Counted from the first letter of the stretch, positions 1 through 6,313 are shown. The stretch: 7,139 nucleotides of DNA from CAZPAN01 sp964581165 (GCA_964581165.1 CAZOMM010000073.1:1-7139); one strand, 5' to 3'. Notes: generated by a model not told the origin, from the sequence alone. Numbers and translations are program-made.

Positions 1-1288
1 TGATAAAGAAGATAACAATCAGCACCATGGCAACCCAGGTCATCACCATGCTAAGCGGGTATTGTGAGTAGATAATAAATGATGCAGTTTCAGGAACCGC
101 AGCAATAGCAGCTAGTTGATCTGCTGTCATCGAAGATCCGCCCTCAATGCCAAAGGTTCCAAACAAGGTGAACCAGATTGCGGAGAATAGGGTGGGGGAG
201 ATCATTGCTCCAACTACAAATTGCCTAATCGTGCGCCCCCTCGAGATCCTTGCGATAAACAATCCAACGAAGGGTGCCCACGAAATCCACCAAGCCCAGT
301 AGAAGACTCGCCAATCCAAAATCCATGTGGCATCTCCCTGCGAGCTTAGCCTCACGCTATCTTGTATGAAATTTGCTAGATAATCGCCAATTCCCAGCAA
401 AAAATTGTTAATGATCTCAATTTGAGGCCCCACCACAAAGGCAATAATCATAAGCACCACACACAGTGCCAGATTGATGTTCGTAAGTCTTCTCATGCCT
501 TTGTCGACTCCACTGATGGAACTCCATATATAAACAAGGCAGATAACTCCGATTATCGTCAGCCAAGATATCCAATTAGAGGGGACACCAAAGACGTAAT
601 TCAAGCCTCCAGAAAGTTGCAAGCATCCCATGCCAAAGGATGTCGCAATTCCTACAGAGGTGAGCACAACCACATAGATATCAACGGCTTTTCCGAGCCA
701 TTTTCGGCTAGAACTGCCAAAGATTGGGAAAAGCGTGGAGCTTATTAGCGCAAGTTTCTTTTTGCGGTATATAAAAAACGCCAGCGCCATACCAACAACG
801 GCATAGCAAGCCCATGGATGTAAGCCCCAATGCATGATTGTCGAGCGCACTGAAAATCTTAGAGCTTCCTCAGTCATGGGCTCAATTCCGGCCATGGGAG
901 AAACATAGTGAGAAATTGGTTCGGCAATTCCCCAAAACACCATGCCAATTCCCATACCAGATGCAAAAAGCATCCCAAACCAACTAATTGTGCTGCGAGA
1001 TGGACGCTCGTCATCTCCACCAAGACGCTTCTTACCAAATTTTGAAATAGCAATAACAACGCAAAAAACTACAAAAAATGTCATCCCGTACAGAAAAAGC
1101 CATGCAAAATTATTTTTCAAAAAACTCATGGAGCCATCGGCAACTGCGGCAAATGAGCTGCTGCCTATAATTCCCCAAAGAGCCATAACAACTGTGATAG
1201 CTGCCGAGATAGCAAAAACGGGATTTTTAAGGACGTTTTGCAGTGATTTGAGAGGCGATTTTTCGGTTCTCTTGTTAGATGTAACCAT
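1..1288 (-). CDS. BCCT-family betaine/carnitine/choline-type transporter, C-terminus beyond window
   Basis: Secondary transporter of the BCCT family, in the cytoplasmic membrane, importing a trimethylammonium compound such as glycine betaine, carnitine or choline. My reverse-strand translation gives 429 uninterrupted codons from an ATG at 1286-1288 to the window edge, so the last part of the protein (roughly 80-100 residues by family length) is missing. Family hallmarks are present: the glycine stretch GMGIG at residues 111-115 followed by FWGIAEP; HWGLHPWACY from 153; and the signature FYWAWWISWAPF at 329-340 with SRGRTIR at 349-355. These correspond to the unwound helix and the aromatic substrate cage described for BetP and CaiT. 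The start is supported by AAGGAGAGG just upstream. It is the third gene of the cluster, 163 bases behind the MttB-type gene, and is clearly paralogous to the BCCT gene at 3002-4615 but diverged from it. The exact substrate and coupling ion cannot be read from sequence alone. Confidence 0.95.
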   Translation of the reverse strand, partial: MVTSNKRTEKSPLKSLQNVLKNPVFAISAAITVVMALWGIIGSSSFAAVADGSMSFLKNNFAWLFLYGMTFFVVFCVVIAISKFGKKRLGGDDERPSRSTISWFGMLFASGMGIGMVFWGIAEPISHYVSPMAGIEPMTEEALRFSVRSTIMHWGLHPWACYAVVGMALAFFIYRKKKLALISSTLFPIFGSSSRKWLGKAVDIYVVVLTSVGIATSFGMGCLQLSGGLNYVFGVPSNWISWLTIIGVICLVYIWSSISGVDKGMRRLTNINLALCVVLMIIAFVVGPQIEIINNFLLGIGDYLANFIQDSVRLSSQGDATWILDWRVFYWAWWISWAPFVGLFIARISRGRTIRQFVVGAMISPTLFSAIWFTLFGTFGIEGGSSMTADQLAAIAAVPETASFIIYSQYPLSMVMTWVAMVLIVIFFI

Positions 1289-1451
1289 GCTCCTCTCCTT
1301 TTACTTTACTCTATGCTAAACCTCCCATAGACACCACAAACCTCTGCAACACACAAGCCTCCAATAGGCGACGCAAGCCCGAAATAACACGAGCTAGCGC
1401 CGCCAAATAGGGAGTCAAAAATGCATCGATTTTGCGATGTAGAGGCAGTCA
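1289..1451. other. Intergenic spacer between the MttB-type gene and the second BCCT gene
   Basis: This 163-base spacer holds no plausible gene. On the minus strand it begins with the weak hairpin described separately and ends with the leader AGTAAAGTAAAAGGAGAGG that carries the ribosome binding site of the BCCT gene. That leader resembles the one before the MttB-type gene (TAAGTAAAAGTAAGAAGGAGG). I saw no convincing -35/-10 pair, so the downstream BCCT gene may depend on read-through or on a promoter I cannot recognise. Confidence 0.5.
1417..1439 (-). terminator. Possible weak intrinsic terminator after the MttB-type gene
   Basis: Twelve bases past the stop codon, the minus strand reads CATCG, a 6-base loop, CGATG, then CATTTTTGA. 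This is a 5-base-pair stem followed by five T. The stem is short for a rho-independent terminator, so it may only attenuate transcription into the downstream BCCT gene or have no function. Confidence 0.25.
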
Positions 1452-2900
1452 CTACAGAAGTTCGGGTGCCTCTCCGGTCAGTTCAATGCTTCGCTTTGTG
1501 ATGTAAGCGTCGATCTCTTCTTTCATTGCTGGGTCAATTTCGGGCTGCACATACTCTTCAAGCTGCTTTTGCCAGCGATTCTGTGCAACTTGAGCTGTGC
1601 TCAACTGTCCAGCACTGTTCCAAGCTTCCCATCCAGCGCGAGAAGAGATAAACGGACGACGGAGATCGTGCATATAGTCTAGGGTGCTGTCTTGATACAG
1701 GAAGTGTCCGCCATGGCCGACCTCTTTAACGTCATCAAAGACAAAGCGATCCTCGTCAAAGGCGTATCCAGAGACAAACTTCTTTACGAGTCCAGCTATC
1801 TCGTCATCAATCACAAACTGCTCATACGAGAAGGCATTGTAGTAATGCATGATTCCTGCTGCATGAAGCACATAGGCAGTTCCCGAAGATCCAGCAGCTA
1901 AGAGAGTCAGCATCGACTCGTAACCAGCCTGTGCATCGGATAGGATGCCGTCATTTAGTCCTCCGCCACCGCGTGTGGGAATGCCATAGAAACGTCCCAT
2001 CTGAGAGGTTGCTGCCGTGTAAAGAGCAACTTCGGCATTTCCGATCGAAAGCGCCATGCTTACCATATCCGACGGACCTGAAGTCGATCCCATAATTACA
2101 GGCGCTCCCGGCTTAACAAGCTGCGTGAGTACAATTCCAGCCAGGCACTCAGCAATCTGGATTGCAAGCGTTTCGACCATAGTCACAGGCCCTGTTGAAC
2201 CACTCATTACCAGCGAAGACACCATGCAGGATTGTCCATACTCAGCATTGGCCATCAAAGCGCCGGTCATTCTCTCGTCATACATTAGTGGGGTAATCGA
2301 GTTAATTAGGGTGTTGAGCACAGGAGTCTTTTCGATCTCCTCGCGACCACCAAACATGATCGCAGCTATTTCGCAGATATCCTTAGCGTTGTCATACCCC
2401 CGAGCCGATCCCATAAATGTTTTATCCGATAGTTTGATATGGGCATCAGTCATGATCATGTGCCTGATCGCATCGGGAACATCGCAAGGCTCAACAACAT
2501 TTCCACCACTGGAGTTGATGTTTTGGCTCATCTGAACCAGCTTGATTACGTTTTTGTAATCATCATATGTGCTGTTTCTACGTGCGCCGCTCACACCGTC
2601 ATATACGAATGCTGGGCCATAAGATGGGGTAAGTATGAAGCTACCATCCTCGCACTCTAGAGTATTATCGGGGTTGCGAGCCTGCATCGTAAAGCCTGCT
2701 GGAGCGCTATCCACTGCGGCCATAAGTTGATCTTCAGTAAACTTAACCACGGTGCCATCCACATCAAAACCGTGTTTTTTGAAGAGTTCTATTGCAGGCT
2801 CGTACTCAAAATTAACTCCGACTTCAGAAAGAATTCTTGTTACCTCGTCATGAATCCTCTTGGCTTGTTCGTCGGTTAACACATTGATTAACGGAATCAT
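1452..2900 (-). CDS. MttB superfamily corrinoid-dependent methyltransferase, non-pyrrolysine type
   Basis: Cytoplasmic methyltransferase of 482 residues, the usual length for the trimethylamine methyltransferase (MttB) superfamily. Studied pyrrolysine-free members (MtgB, MtcB, MtpB, MtyB) demethylate glycine betaine, carnitine, proline betaine and gamma-butyrobetaine and pass the methyl group to a Co(I) corrinoid protein. Visible signatures include the N-terminal LTDEQAKRIHDEVTRILSEVGV region, the segment GSTSGPSDM at 271-279, and the conserved block around 305-330 (YGIPTRGGGG...SDAQAGYES). The coding region has no internal TAG, so it cannot encode pyrrolysine; the gene ends TAG immediately followed by TGA. 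The start has a strong AAGGAGG four bases upstream. It sits between two BCCT transporters, which strongly suggests an imported quaternary amine as substrate. No corrinoid protein gene is adjacent within the window, so partners must be encoded elsewhere. The family call is firm; the substrate is inference. Confidence 0.93.
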   Translation of the reverse strand: MIPLINVLTDEQAKRIHDEVTRILSEVGVNFEYEPAIELFKKHGFDVDGTVVKFTEDQLMAAVDSAPAGFTMQARNPDNTLECEDGSFILTPSYGPAFVYDGVSGARRNSTYDDYKNVIKLVQMSQNINSSGGNVVEPCDVPDAIRHMIMTDAHIKLSDKTFMGSARGYDNAKDICEIAAIMFGGREEIEKTPVLNTLINSITPLMYDERMTGALMANAEYGQSCMVSSLVMSGSTGPVTMVETLAIQIAECLAGIVLTQLVKPGAPVIMGSTSGPSDMVSMALSIGNAEVALYTAATSQMGRFYGIPTRGGGGLNDGILSDAQAGYESMLTLLAAGSSGTAYVLHAAGIMHYYNAFSYEQFVIDDEIAGLVKKFVSGYAFDEDRFVFDDVKEVGHGGHFLYQDSTLDYMHDLRRPFISSRAGWEAWNSAGQLSTAQVAQNRWQKQLEEYVQPEIDPAMKEEIDAYITKRSIELTGEAPELL

Positions 2901-3001
2901 TTATCCTCCTTCTTACTTTTACTTAGTTACTTAGTTGCTTAGTTGCTTAGTTGCTTAACCCAACGCTTATGCCAAACCTTTGCTTTTGTTGCCACCTGCC
3001 A
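2901..3001. other. Spacer between first BCCT gene and MttB-type gene
   Basis: This 101-base spacer contains the 8-base tandem repeat reported separately and, next to the MttB-type start, the ribosome binding site AAGGAGG. No terminator-like hairpin follows the BCCT stop codon at 3002-3004, so the two genes are probably co-transcribed with the repeat in the mRNA leader. Confidence 0.5.
2922..2957. repeat. 8-base tandem repeat upstream of the MttB-type gene
   Basis: Four consecutive units, CTTAGTTA once and CTTAGTTG three times (2922-2953), followed by a partial CTTA. In the mRNA of the minus-strand genes this reads CAACTAAG repeated, starting about 20 bases upstream of the start codon and just outside the Shine-Dalgarno sequence. 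Short perfect tandem repeats are prone to slippage. Any gain or loss of units would change leader length but not a reading frame. Confidence 0.85.
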
Positions 3002-4615
3002 TTAGTCTTGAGCAGATAATTCAGATATTTCTTCGGAACTCATTTGCAATTCAGCCTCCTTCTGTTTATCGAGTTTTTGTATAAATGGATCTTTTCTAAA
3101 GGCTTTGATAATTGAGACACACATAAAGATGATTACGAACATATAGGGGAAGGCGGCAACAATCGAAACTGTCTGCAAAATAGTCAAGATGCTTGTTCCG
3201 CCGATGATGATGCAGATGATCGTTACAGCACCCTGAGCAATTCCCCAGCCAACCTTGAGTTTTTTGCTTGGATCCATATTTCCACCCGATGTAAGCATAG
3301 AAAGAACAAAGGTTGCGGAGTTTGCAGAACCCAAGAAGCAAAGCACAATCAGGATGATGCCCAGAGGAGCAGTCACCGCAAAGAGTGGAAGCTCACCAAG
3401 CATTGCAAAGAGTCCTGTTGTGTAGTCGTTAGAGACAGCTGCAGAGATTGCCCCACCAGATAGGGCATCAAGGTTGAAGGCTGCTCCACCGTATATGGCA
3501 ATCCAAATCAGGCAGAATCCAGCCGGAAGAAGCATGACAGCTAGCAGATATTCGCGGATGGTACGGCCACGAGAGACGCGCGCAACAAACTGCCCGCAAA
3601 AAGGTGCCCATGCAATCCACCATGCCCAATAAAAGACTGTCCAGCCCTGTATAAAGTCTGCATTTTCCATCCATAGGCTCTTGTGGATGAAGTCGCCAAA
3701 GTAACCACCTAGGTCTGTGGTGAAAATGTTGAGAATAAAGACCGATCCGCCAAAGATAAAGATGAAAATCATAAAGGCAATAGACAGGTAGACCTTAAAG
3801 TCGGCTACAAGCTGCATGCCCTTTTTGAGTCCCGTAACTGTGGCGATTGTAAAAAGCACAGTGATTATCGCTATGATCCCACAAGTTATTAGGGTGCTCT
3901 GCTCAACGCCATACACATACTGTAGGCCGCCAGAAATCTGGCTTGCGCCAAGACCAAGGCTGGTTGCAACGCCAAAAATGGTCGCAAAAACCGCAAGAAT
4001 ATCGATTATCTTTCCTACCGGTCCGTCGACTCCTTTTTTACCAATCAGAGGCTCAAAGGCAGAACTAACCAAAAACGGTCTTTTTTTACGAAACGCAAAA
4101 TAACCAAGCGCCAGTCCTGCTACTGCATAGATTGCCCATGGGTGAATTCCCCAGTGAAAAAAGACAGTCTGCATGGCTTCATGCATAGCCTCGACGGTCT
4201 CTGGATCAGCAGATGGGGGAGAAAGATAGTCCATGATTGGCTCTGAAACGCTCCAGAATACTAGGCCGATCCCCATTCCGCCGCCAAACAGCTGAGCAAA
4301 CCATTTAAAGTTCGAAAACTCTGGTTTCTCATCATCTTGGCCAAGCTTGATTCTGCCAAATTTGCTCAAGGCCACAAATGTTGCAAAGAGCACTAAGCAA
4401 AACACCGTGAGCAGATATAGCCATCCAAAACCGCCGGTTAAAACAGCAAATAGAGCATTAGATACGGCAGATAATGTGTCTGGTGCTATGGCACCAAAGG
4501 CCACAAAAGCCACTACTATGACAACAGAAATAATCAACACATAGTTAGGTTTCTTATTTAAATTAGTCGGTGGTGACTCATCTTGAGTGTTGATCTTAGT
4601 CGCTTTGTTACTCAT
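3002..4615 (-). CDS. BCCT-family betaine/carnitine/choline-type transporter (complete)
   Basis: A complete 537-residue integral membrane carrier of the BCCT family. The N-terminal ~20 residues are hydrophilic, followed by about twelve hydrophobic segments and a charged C-terminal tail (about 503-537) ending in a Glu/Ser-rich stretch. Diagnostic features are GGGMGIG at 111-117, HWGIHPWAIY at 154-163, FYWAWWIAWAPF at 328-339 and SRGRTIRE at 348-355. In the family these form the glycine-rich unwound helix and the tryptophan-rich cage for the trimethylammonium head group. The ATG at 4613-4615 has AAGGAGG five bases upstream, with a second AAGGAGA further up. The gene lies directly upstream of the MttB-type gene in transcription order, which points to uptake of that enzyme's substrate. 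It is paralogous to the carrier at 1-1288, with clear differences in loops and in the helix after GMGIG (LVFWSVSEP here, MVFWGIAEP there). Osmoprotectant uptake is an alternative role, less likely in this context. Confidence 0.95.
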   Translation of the reverse strand: MSNKATKINTQDESPPTNLNKKPNYVLIISVVIVVAFVAFGAIAPDTLSAVSNALFAVLTGGFGWLYLLTVFCLVLFATFVALSKFGRIKLGQDDEKPEFSNFKWFAQLFGGGMGIGLVFWSVSEPIMDYLSPPSADPETVEAMHEAMQTVFFHWGIHPWAIYAVAGLALGYFAFRKKRPFLVSSAFEPLIGKKGVDGPVGKIIDILAVFATIFGVATSLGLGASQISGGLQYVYGVEQSTLITCGIIAIITVLFTIATVTGLKKGMQLVADFKVYLSIAFMIFIFIFGGSVFILNIFTTDLGGYFGDFIHKSLWMENADFIQGWTVFYWAWWIAWAPFCGQFVARVSRGRTIREYLLAVMLLPAGFCLIWIAIYGGAAFNLDALSGGAISAAVSNDYTTGLFAMLGELPLFAVTAPLGIILIVLCFLGSANSATFVLSMLTSGGNMDPSKKLKVGWGIAQGAVTIICIIIGGTSILTILQTVSIVAAFPYMFVIIFMCVSIIKAFRKDPFIQKLDKQKEAELQMSSEEISELSAQD

Positions 4616-4696
4616 CTAGTCCTCCTTCTATCTCCTTGTTTTATGGAAACTTCCTACTTACTACTTGCCTTGTGTAACTGTGTTGGTCTGCCTGGA

Positions 4697-4880
4697 TTTT
4701 TGTTTGTTTGTCCGCTCTTCTCCCGTACGCTTGTCCGCCCGTCCGCTTGTCTGCCTGTCCTCATGCTTGTCCGTCTGTCTGCCCTTACGCCGTACGCTTG
4801 TTCGTATGTTCGCCCGTCTGTCCGCTTGTTTACCCGCCTATTCGTCTCTTCGCCCGTCTGTCCGCCTACCTGTCTCTTCA
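4697..4880. repeat. Degenerate tetranucleotide-period repeat
   Basis: About 180 bases are built from 4-base steps such as GTCC, GTCT, GCTT, GCCC and TTCG on the plus strand; the minus strand is purine-rich (GGAC, AGAC, AAGC, GGGC). Within it a 17-base exact copy of TTCGCCCGTCTGTCCGC occurs at 4809-4825 and 4849-4865, exactly 40 bases apart, inside a longer similar unit. The element CCGTACGCTTGT also recurs at 4723-4734 and 4790-4801. Because the period is 4, all reading frames stay open and yield spurious ORFs. It lies in the leader or promoter region of the BCCT gene and looks like a decayed slippage-expanded repeat. Confidence 0.8.
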
Positions 4881-4926
4881 CCCATCCACCTTGTCCAACA
4901 TTTCCTAAGCGAGAGTGCACCTGTTC

Positions 4927-4987
4927 TAGCAGGGTCTTACCAATTAGCACCTCCGTTTCTTGGCCTCAAAACACCATGACCCTGCTA
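4927..4987. repeat. Spaced perfect 10-base inverted repeat
   Basis: TAGCAGGGTC at 4927-4936 is matched by its exact reverse complement GACCCTGCTA at 4978-4987, with 41 bases between. There is no T tract after either arm, so it is not an intrinsic terminator. The arms bracket the candidate promoter at 4941-4969 and could be operator half-sites or a long-looped RNA stem. Confidence 0.55.
4941..4969 (-). promoter_or_regulatory. Weak candidate promoter for the BCCT-MttB genes
   Basis: On the minus strand, TTGAGG (4969-4964) is followed after 17 bases by TAATTG (4946-4941), preceded by TG one base upstream (TGC-TAATTG, extended -10 style). The -35 match is reasonable but the -10 is poor. It is supported mainly by spacing and by the inverted-repeat arms on both sides. 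It would leave a leader of over 300 bases containing the tetranucleotide repeat. Confidence 0.22.
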
Positions 4988-5000
4988 TTTGAAGGCTTTA

Positions 5001-5010
5001 AGTGCGCACT
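5001..5010. promoter_or_regulatory. Palindrome AGTGCGCACT, candidate TetR-type operator
   Basis: A perfect 10-base palindrome that extends imperfectly into flanking GGCTT and AAGCC with a 2-base bulge (about 4994-5015). TetR-family repressors bind short palindromes near the promoters they control, and this site is between tetR and the transporter gene. I found no second copy upstream of tetR, so the assignment is tentative. Confidence 0.3.
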
Positions 5011-5161
5011 AAGCCAAGCCCAATCCAGCCCTTCCTCAAAAAGACTTAGATTGCGCCAACTCTCCTAGTTTTCTAGTGGCATCCCTAACGGCCTTGTTTT
5101 ATTGGGGTTTCTCCGTTTGTGTAATCAAACAATTCCTTCCTCACGACATTGCATAGTCAAC

Positions 5162-5911
5162 CTACTCGGAGGCTGGAAAAGGACGTATTTTGTATTGATG
5201 TGCATCTATGATCATTTTGTCGAGATGCAACTGCGGATTTTCGGGAGTAGTTACAAGTATCGAGAATCCGGGCTTTAGCCGGAGCTGATAATTTTCAATC
5301 AAAAGCTGCATGAAGCGGCGCGCAGCTGATCTGGCCTCATTTGTGTCGCGGTATGTGTTTTCGAGAGAGGCAAGCATTCCTCTAAAAAGGTAGACATCTA
5401 TCTCGCAAAGGCGCTGGGCCATTTCTTCATCGAGCATACCCACATCAGCAGCTTTGTTGAGAAGGATAGAATTTCTCTTATGAAGATCCCAGTTCCTAAA
5501 CATGTCGATCATAAAATCTTTAAAGTCCACGATGTCTTCAGGAAAGCAGCGGTAGTACTCCTCAACATTAGCTTGTTGGAAGGCATTTTTAGGATCCTTG
5601 GGAAAAAACAGTTGTTTCATAATCGGCGCATATTCGAAGGAATAGAACGCGAGACATTCCCACAATTGCAAATTGAGTTCTAGTGGGTTGAGGTCTACTT
5701 GTGAGAGAGTTCTGGCATCTTCAGCGTAAGCTCTCAGAAAGCGTAAGGATGCAGTTGCAATTAGTTCATCGGCATCTCTGAAATGCTTGTAGATAGCCGG
5801 ATTGCTACACCCTACCCGCTTTGCAACATTGCGTATAGTTGCGCTTTCTAGGCCCTCATCACGAAGAAGCTCATAGGTTGCCTCGATGTATTTGCGCTTT
5901 GGGTTTTCCAC
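5162..5911 (-). CDS. TetR-family transcriptional regulator
   Basis: DNA-binding regulator of about 249 residues. The N-terminal helix-turn-helix spans roughly residues 24-50 (SATIRNVAKRVGCSNPAIYKHF), the classic TetR-AcrR pattern. The rest is a helical ligand-binding and dimerisation domain with a longer tail than usual, since most family members are 190-220 residues. I chose the GTG at 5909-5911 because AAGGGAG lies eight bases upstream. An in-frame GTG six codons earlier (5927-5929) has no recognisable ribosome binding site but would add only MKGDGL. The stop is TAG. The gene points the same way as the BCCT-MttB-BCCT genes, 546 bases upstream of them, and probably controls them in response to the transported amine or a related compound. 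The ligand and the sign of regulation are inference. Confidence 0.9.
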   Translation of the reverse strand: MENPKRKYIEATYELLRDEGLESATIRNVAKRVGCSNPAIYKHFRDADELIATASLRFLRAYAEDARTLSQVDLNPLELNLQLWECLAFYSFEYAPIMKQLFFPKDPKNAFQQANVEEYYRCFPEDIVDFKDFMIDMFRNWDLHKRNSILLNKAADVGMLDEEMAQRLCEIDVYLFRGMLASLENTYRDTNEARSAARRFMQLLIENYQLRLKPGFSILVTTPENPQLHLDKMIIDAHQYKIRPFPASE

Positions 5912-5919
5912 AAGGCCAT

Positions 5920-5926
5920 CTCCCTT
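5920..5926 (-). promoter_or_regulatory. Ribosome binding site that decides the tetR start
   Basis: The minus strand reads AAGGGAG followed by ATGGCCTT and then GTG, a good Shine-Dalgarno core with 8-base spacing. The longer alternative start at 5929 would place this sequence inside the coding region. This is why the shorter protein is preferred. Confidence 0.55.
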
Positions 5927-5961
5927 CACAACCGCTTCGATTTTGGTCGCCTAGCCTGCGA

Positions 5962-5970
5962 TGTATATCA
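5962..5970 (-). promoter_or_regulatory. Candidate extended -10 element for tetR
   Basis: The minus strand reads TGATATACA, a TGn extension followed by TATACA, about 50 bases before the GTG start. The -35 region at the expected distance (TGAGGC) is a poor match, as is common for extended -10 promoters. It lies downstream of the intron remnant, so tetR expression need not depend on the insertion. Confidence 0.33.
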
Positions 5971-6066
5971 CCAGCTAACATGGAGCCTCAGATTTGTTTG
6001 TATGCTGCGCTTCGTTGTTATGCCTGCGTCACACCACAATAAACATGCCTATGCACCAAGTGAGGT

Positions 6067-6143
6067 GTTTAAGTAGGAGGCACGTCATTAATTGACATAC
6101 CATCCCCTCACACCACCGTACGTACCGTTCGATACACGGCGGT
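6067..6143 (-). mobile_element. Group II intron 3' remnant (domains V and VI)
   Basis: On the minus strand, 6143-6112 folds as domain V. An outer helix ACCGCCGT/ACGGTGGT (8 pairs, one G-U), an inner helix GTATC/GGTAC, a GAAC loop and a 2-base bulge in the conserved CGTACGGT strand match the family pattern, with a CGC-type catalytic triad as in class IIC introns. A 2-base linker leads to domain VI. That has a 9-pair helix GGTATGTCA/TGACGTGCC around loop ATTAA, and a lower helix with a single bulged A (opposite plus-strand T6074) as branch point. The likely 3' end is ...AAAC at about 6067, seven bases past the bulge. Domains I-IV and the reverse transcriptase are absent: unrelated sequence begins at about 6150. 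It is therefore a truncated, presumably inactive remnant. Its 3' flank leads into tetR. Confidence 0.82.
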
Positions 6144-6149
6144 TCCACC

Positions 6150-6188
6150 AACATAAGCATTGTTAGCACTGCTAACAATGCTTATGTT
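6150..6188. repeat. Perfect 39-base palindrome (19-base arms, 1-base centre)
   Basis: The left arm AACATAAGCATTGTTAGCA (6150-6168) is the exact reverse complement of 6170-6188, with a single C between. Its core GTTAGCACTGCTAAC (6162-6176) has a similar sequence, GTTAACAGCGCTAAC, at 6186-6200, matching at 12 of 15 positions with centres 24 bases apart. No T tract follows on either strand, so it is not a standard terminator. It abuts the intron remnant, only six bases from domain V. It could be an operator pair, the hairpin left from intron domain IV, or a target-site hairpin. Confidence 0.85.
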
Positions 6189-6299
6189 AACAGCGCTAAC
6201 TTTAAAAGCAATATATATTCCAAAAATAATTTATGATTTTTTGACTACGCTCTAGCAGCTTGATTGAGTCCGCTATGAGTGGAGACAGACTATAACGGT

Positions 6300-6313
6300 A
6301 TACTATTTAGTAT
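6300..6313. promoter_or_regulatory. Palindrome overlapping a -10-like box of the toxin-antitoxin operon
   Basis: ATACTA-TT-TAGTAT is a perfect 6-base inverted repeat. It overlaps TATACT (6299-6304), a good -10 match without a clear -35, and lies 8 bases before the first toxin ATG. Ribbon-helix-helix antitoxins usually repress their own operon by binding short palindromes at the promoter, so this is a natural candidate operator. Confidence 0.42.

Larger units (their letters stand above)
4616..5161. other. 546-base gene-free region between tetR and the first BCCT gene
   Basis: No credible gene is present. Several overlapping open frames on both strands arise only because a 4-base-period sequence lacks stop codons. 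From the tetR side the region holds ordinary sequence, a 10-base palindrome (5001-5010), a spaced inverted repeat (4927-4987), a candidate promoter between its arms, the degenerate repeat (about 4697-4880), and the BCCT ribosome binding site. The length and content suggest that the transporter-methyltransferase genes have their own promoter here, separate from tetR. Confidence 0.6.

Noticed and set aside
422..748. 108-codon plus-strand open frame
   Set aside because: It lies wholly antisense to the well-supported BCCT gene at 1-1288, has no ribosome binding site and a composition without any domain pattern.
2922..2957. CRISPR array
   Set aside because: The units are 8 bases with no spacers, so this is a simple tandem repeat.
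4583..5068. Open frames on both strands over the tetranucleotide repeat, up to 161 codons
   Set aside because: A 4-base period without stop triplets keeps all frames open. The products are low-complexity (Cys/Ser/Pro/Arg repeats) and overlap the BCCT start.
5839..6042. 67-codon plus-strand open frame across the tetR start
   Set aside because: It is antisense to the helix-turn-helix coding region and then runs into the tetR promoter region, without a ribosome binding site or recognisable domain.
6162..6176. CIRCE-like heat-shock operator (TTAGCA...TGCTAA)
   Set aside because: CIRCE needs TTAGCACTC-N9-GAGTGCTAA. Here the half-sites are almost fused with a one-base centre, and no chaperone gene is nearby.
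6241..6269. Promoter TTGACT-N17-TTGAGT before the toxin gene
   Set aside because: The -35 is good but the sequence at -10 spacing does not resemble TATAAT, and other spacings give no better match.
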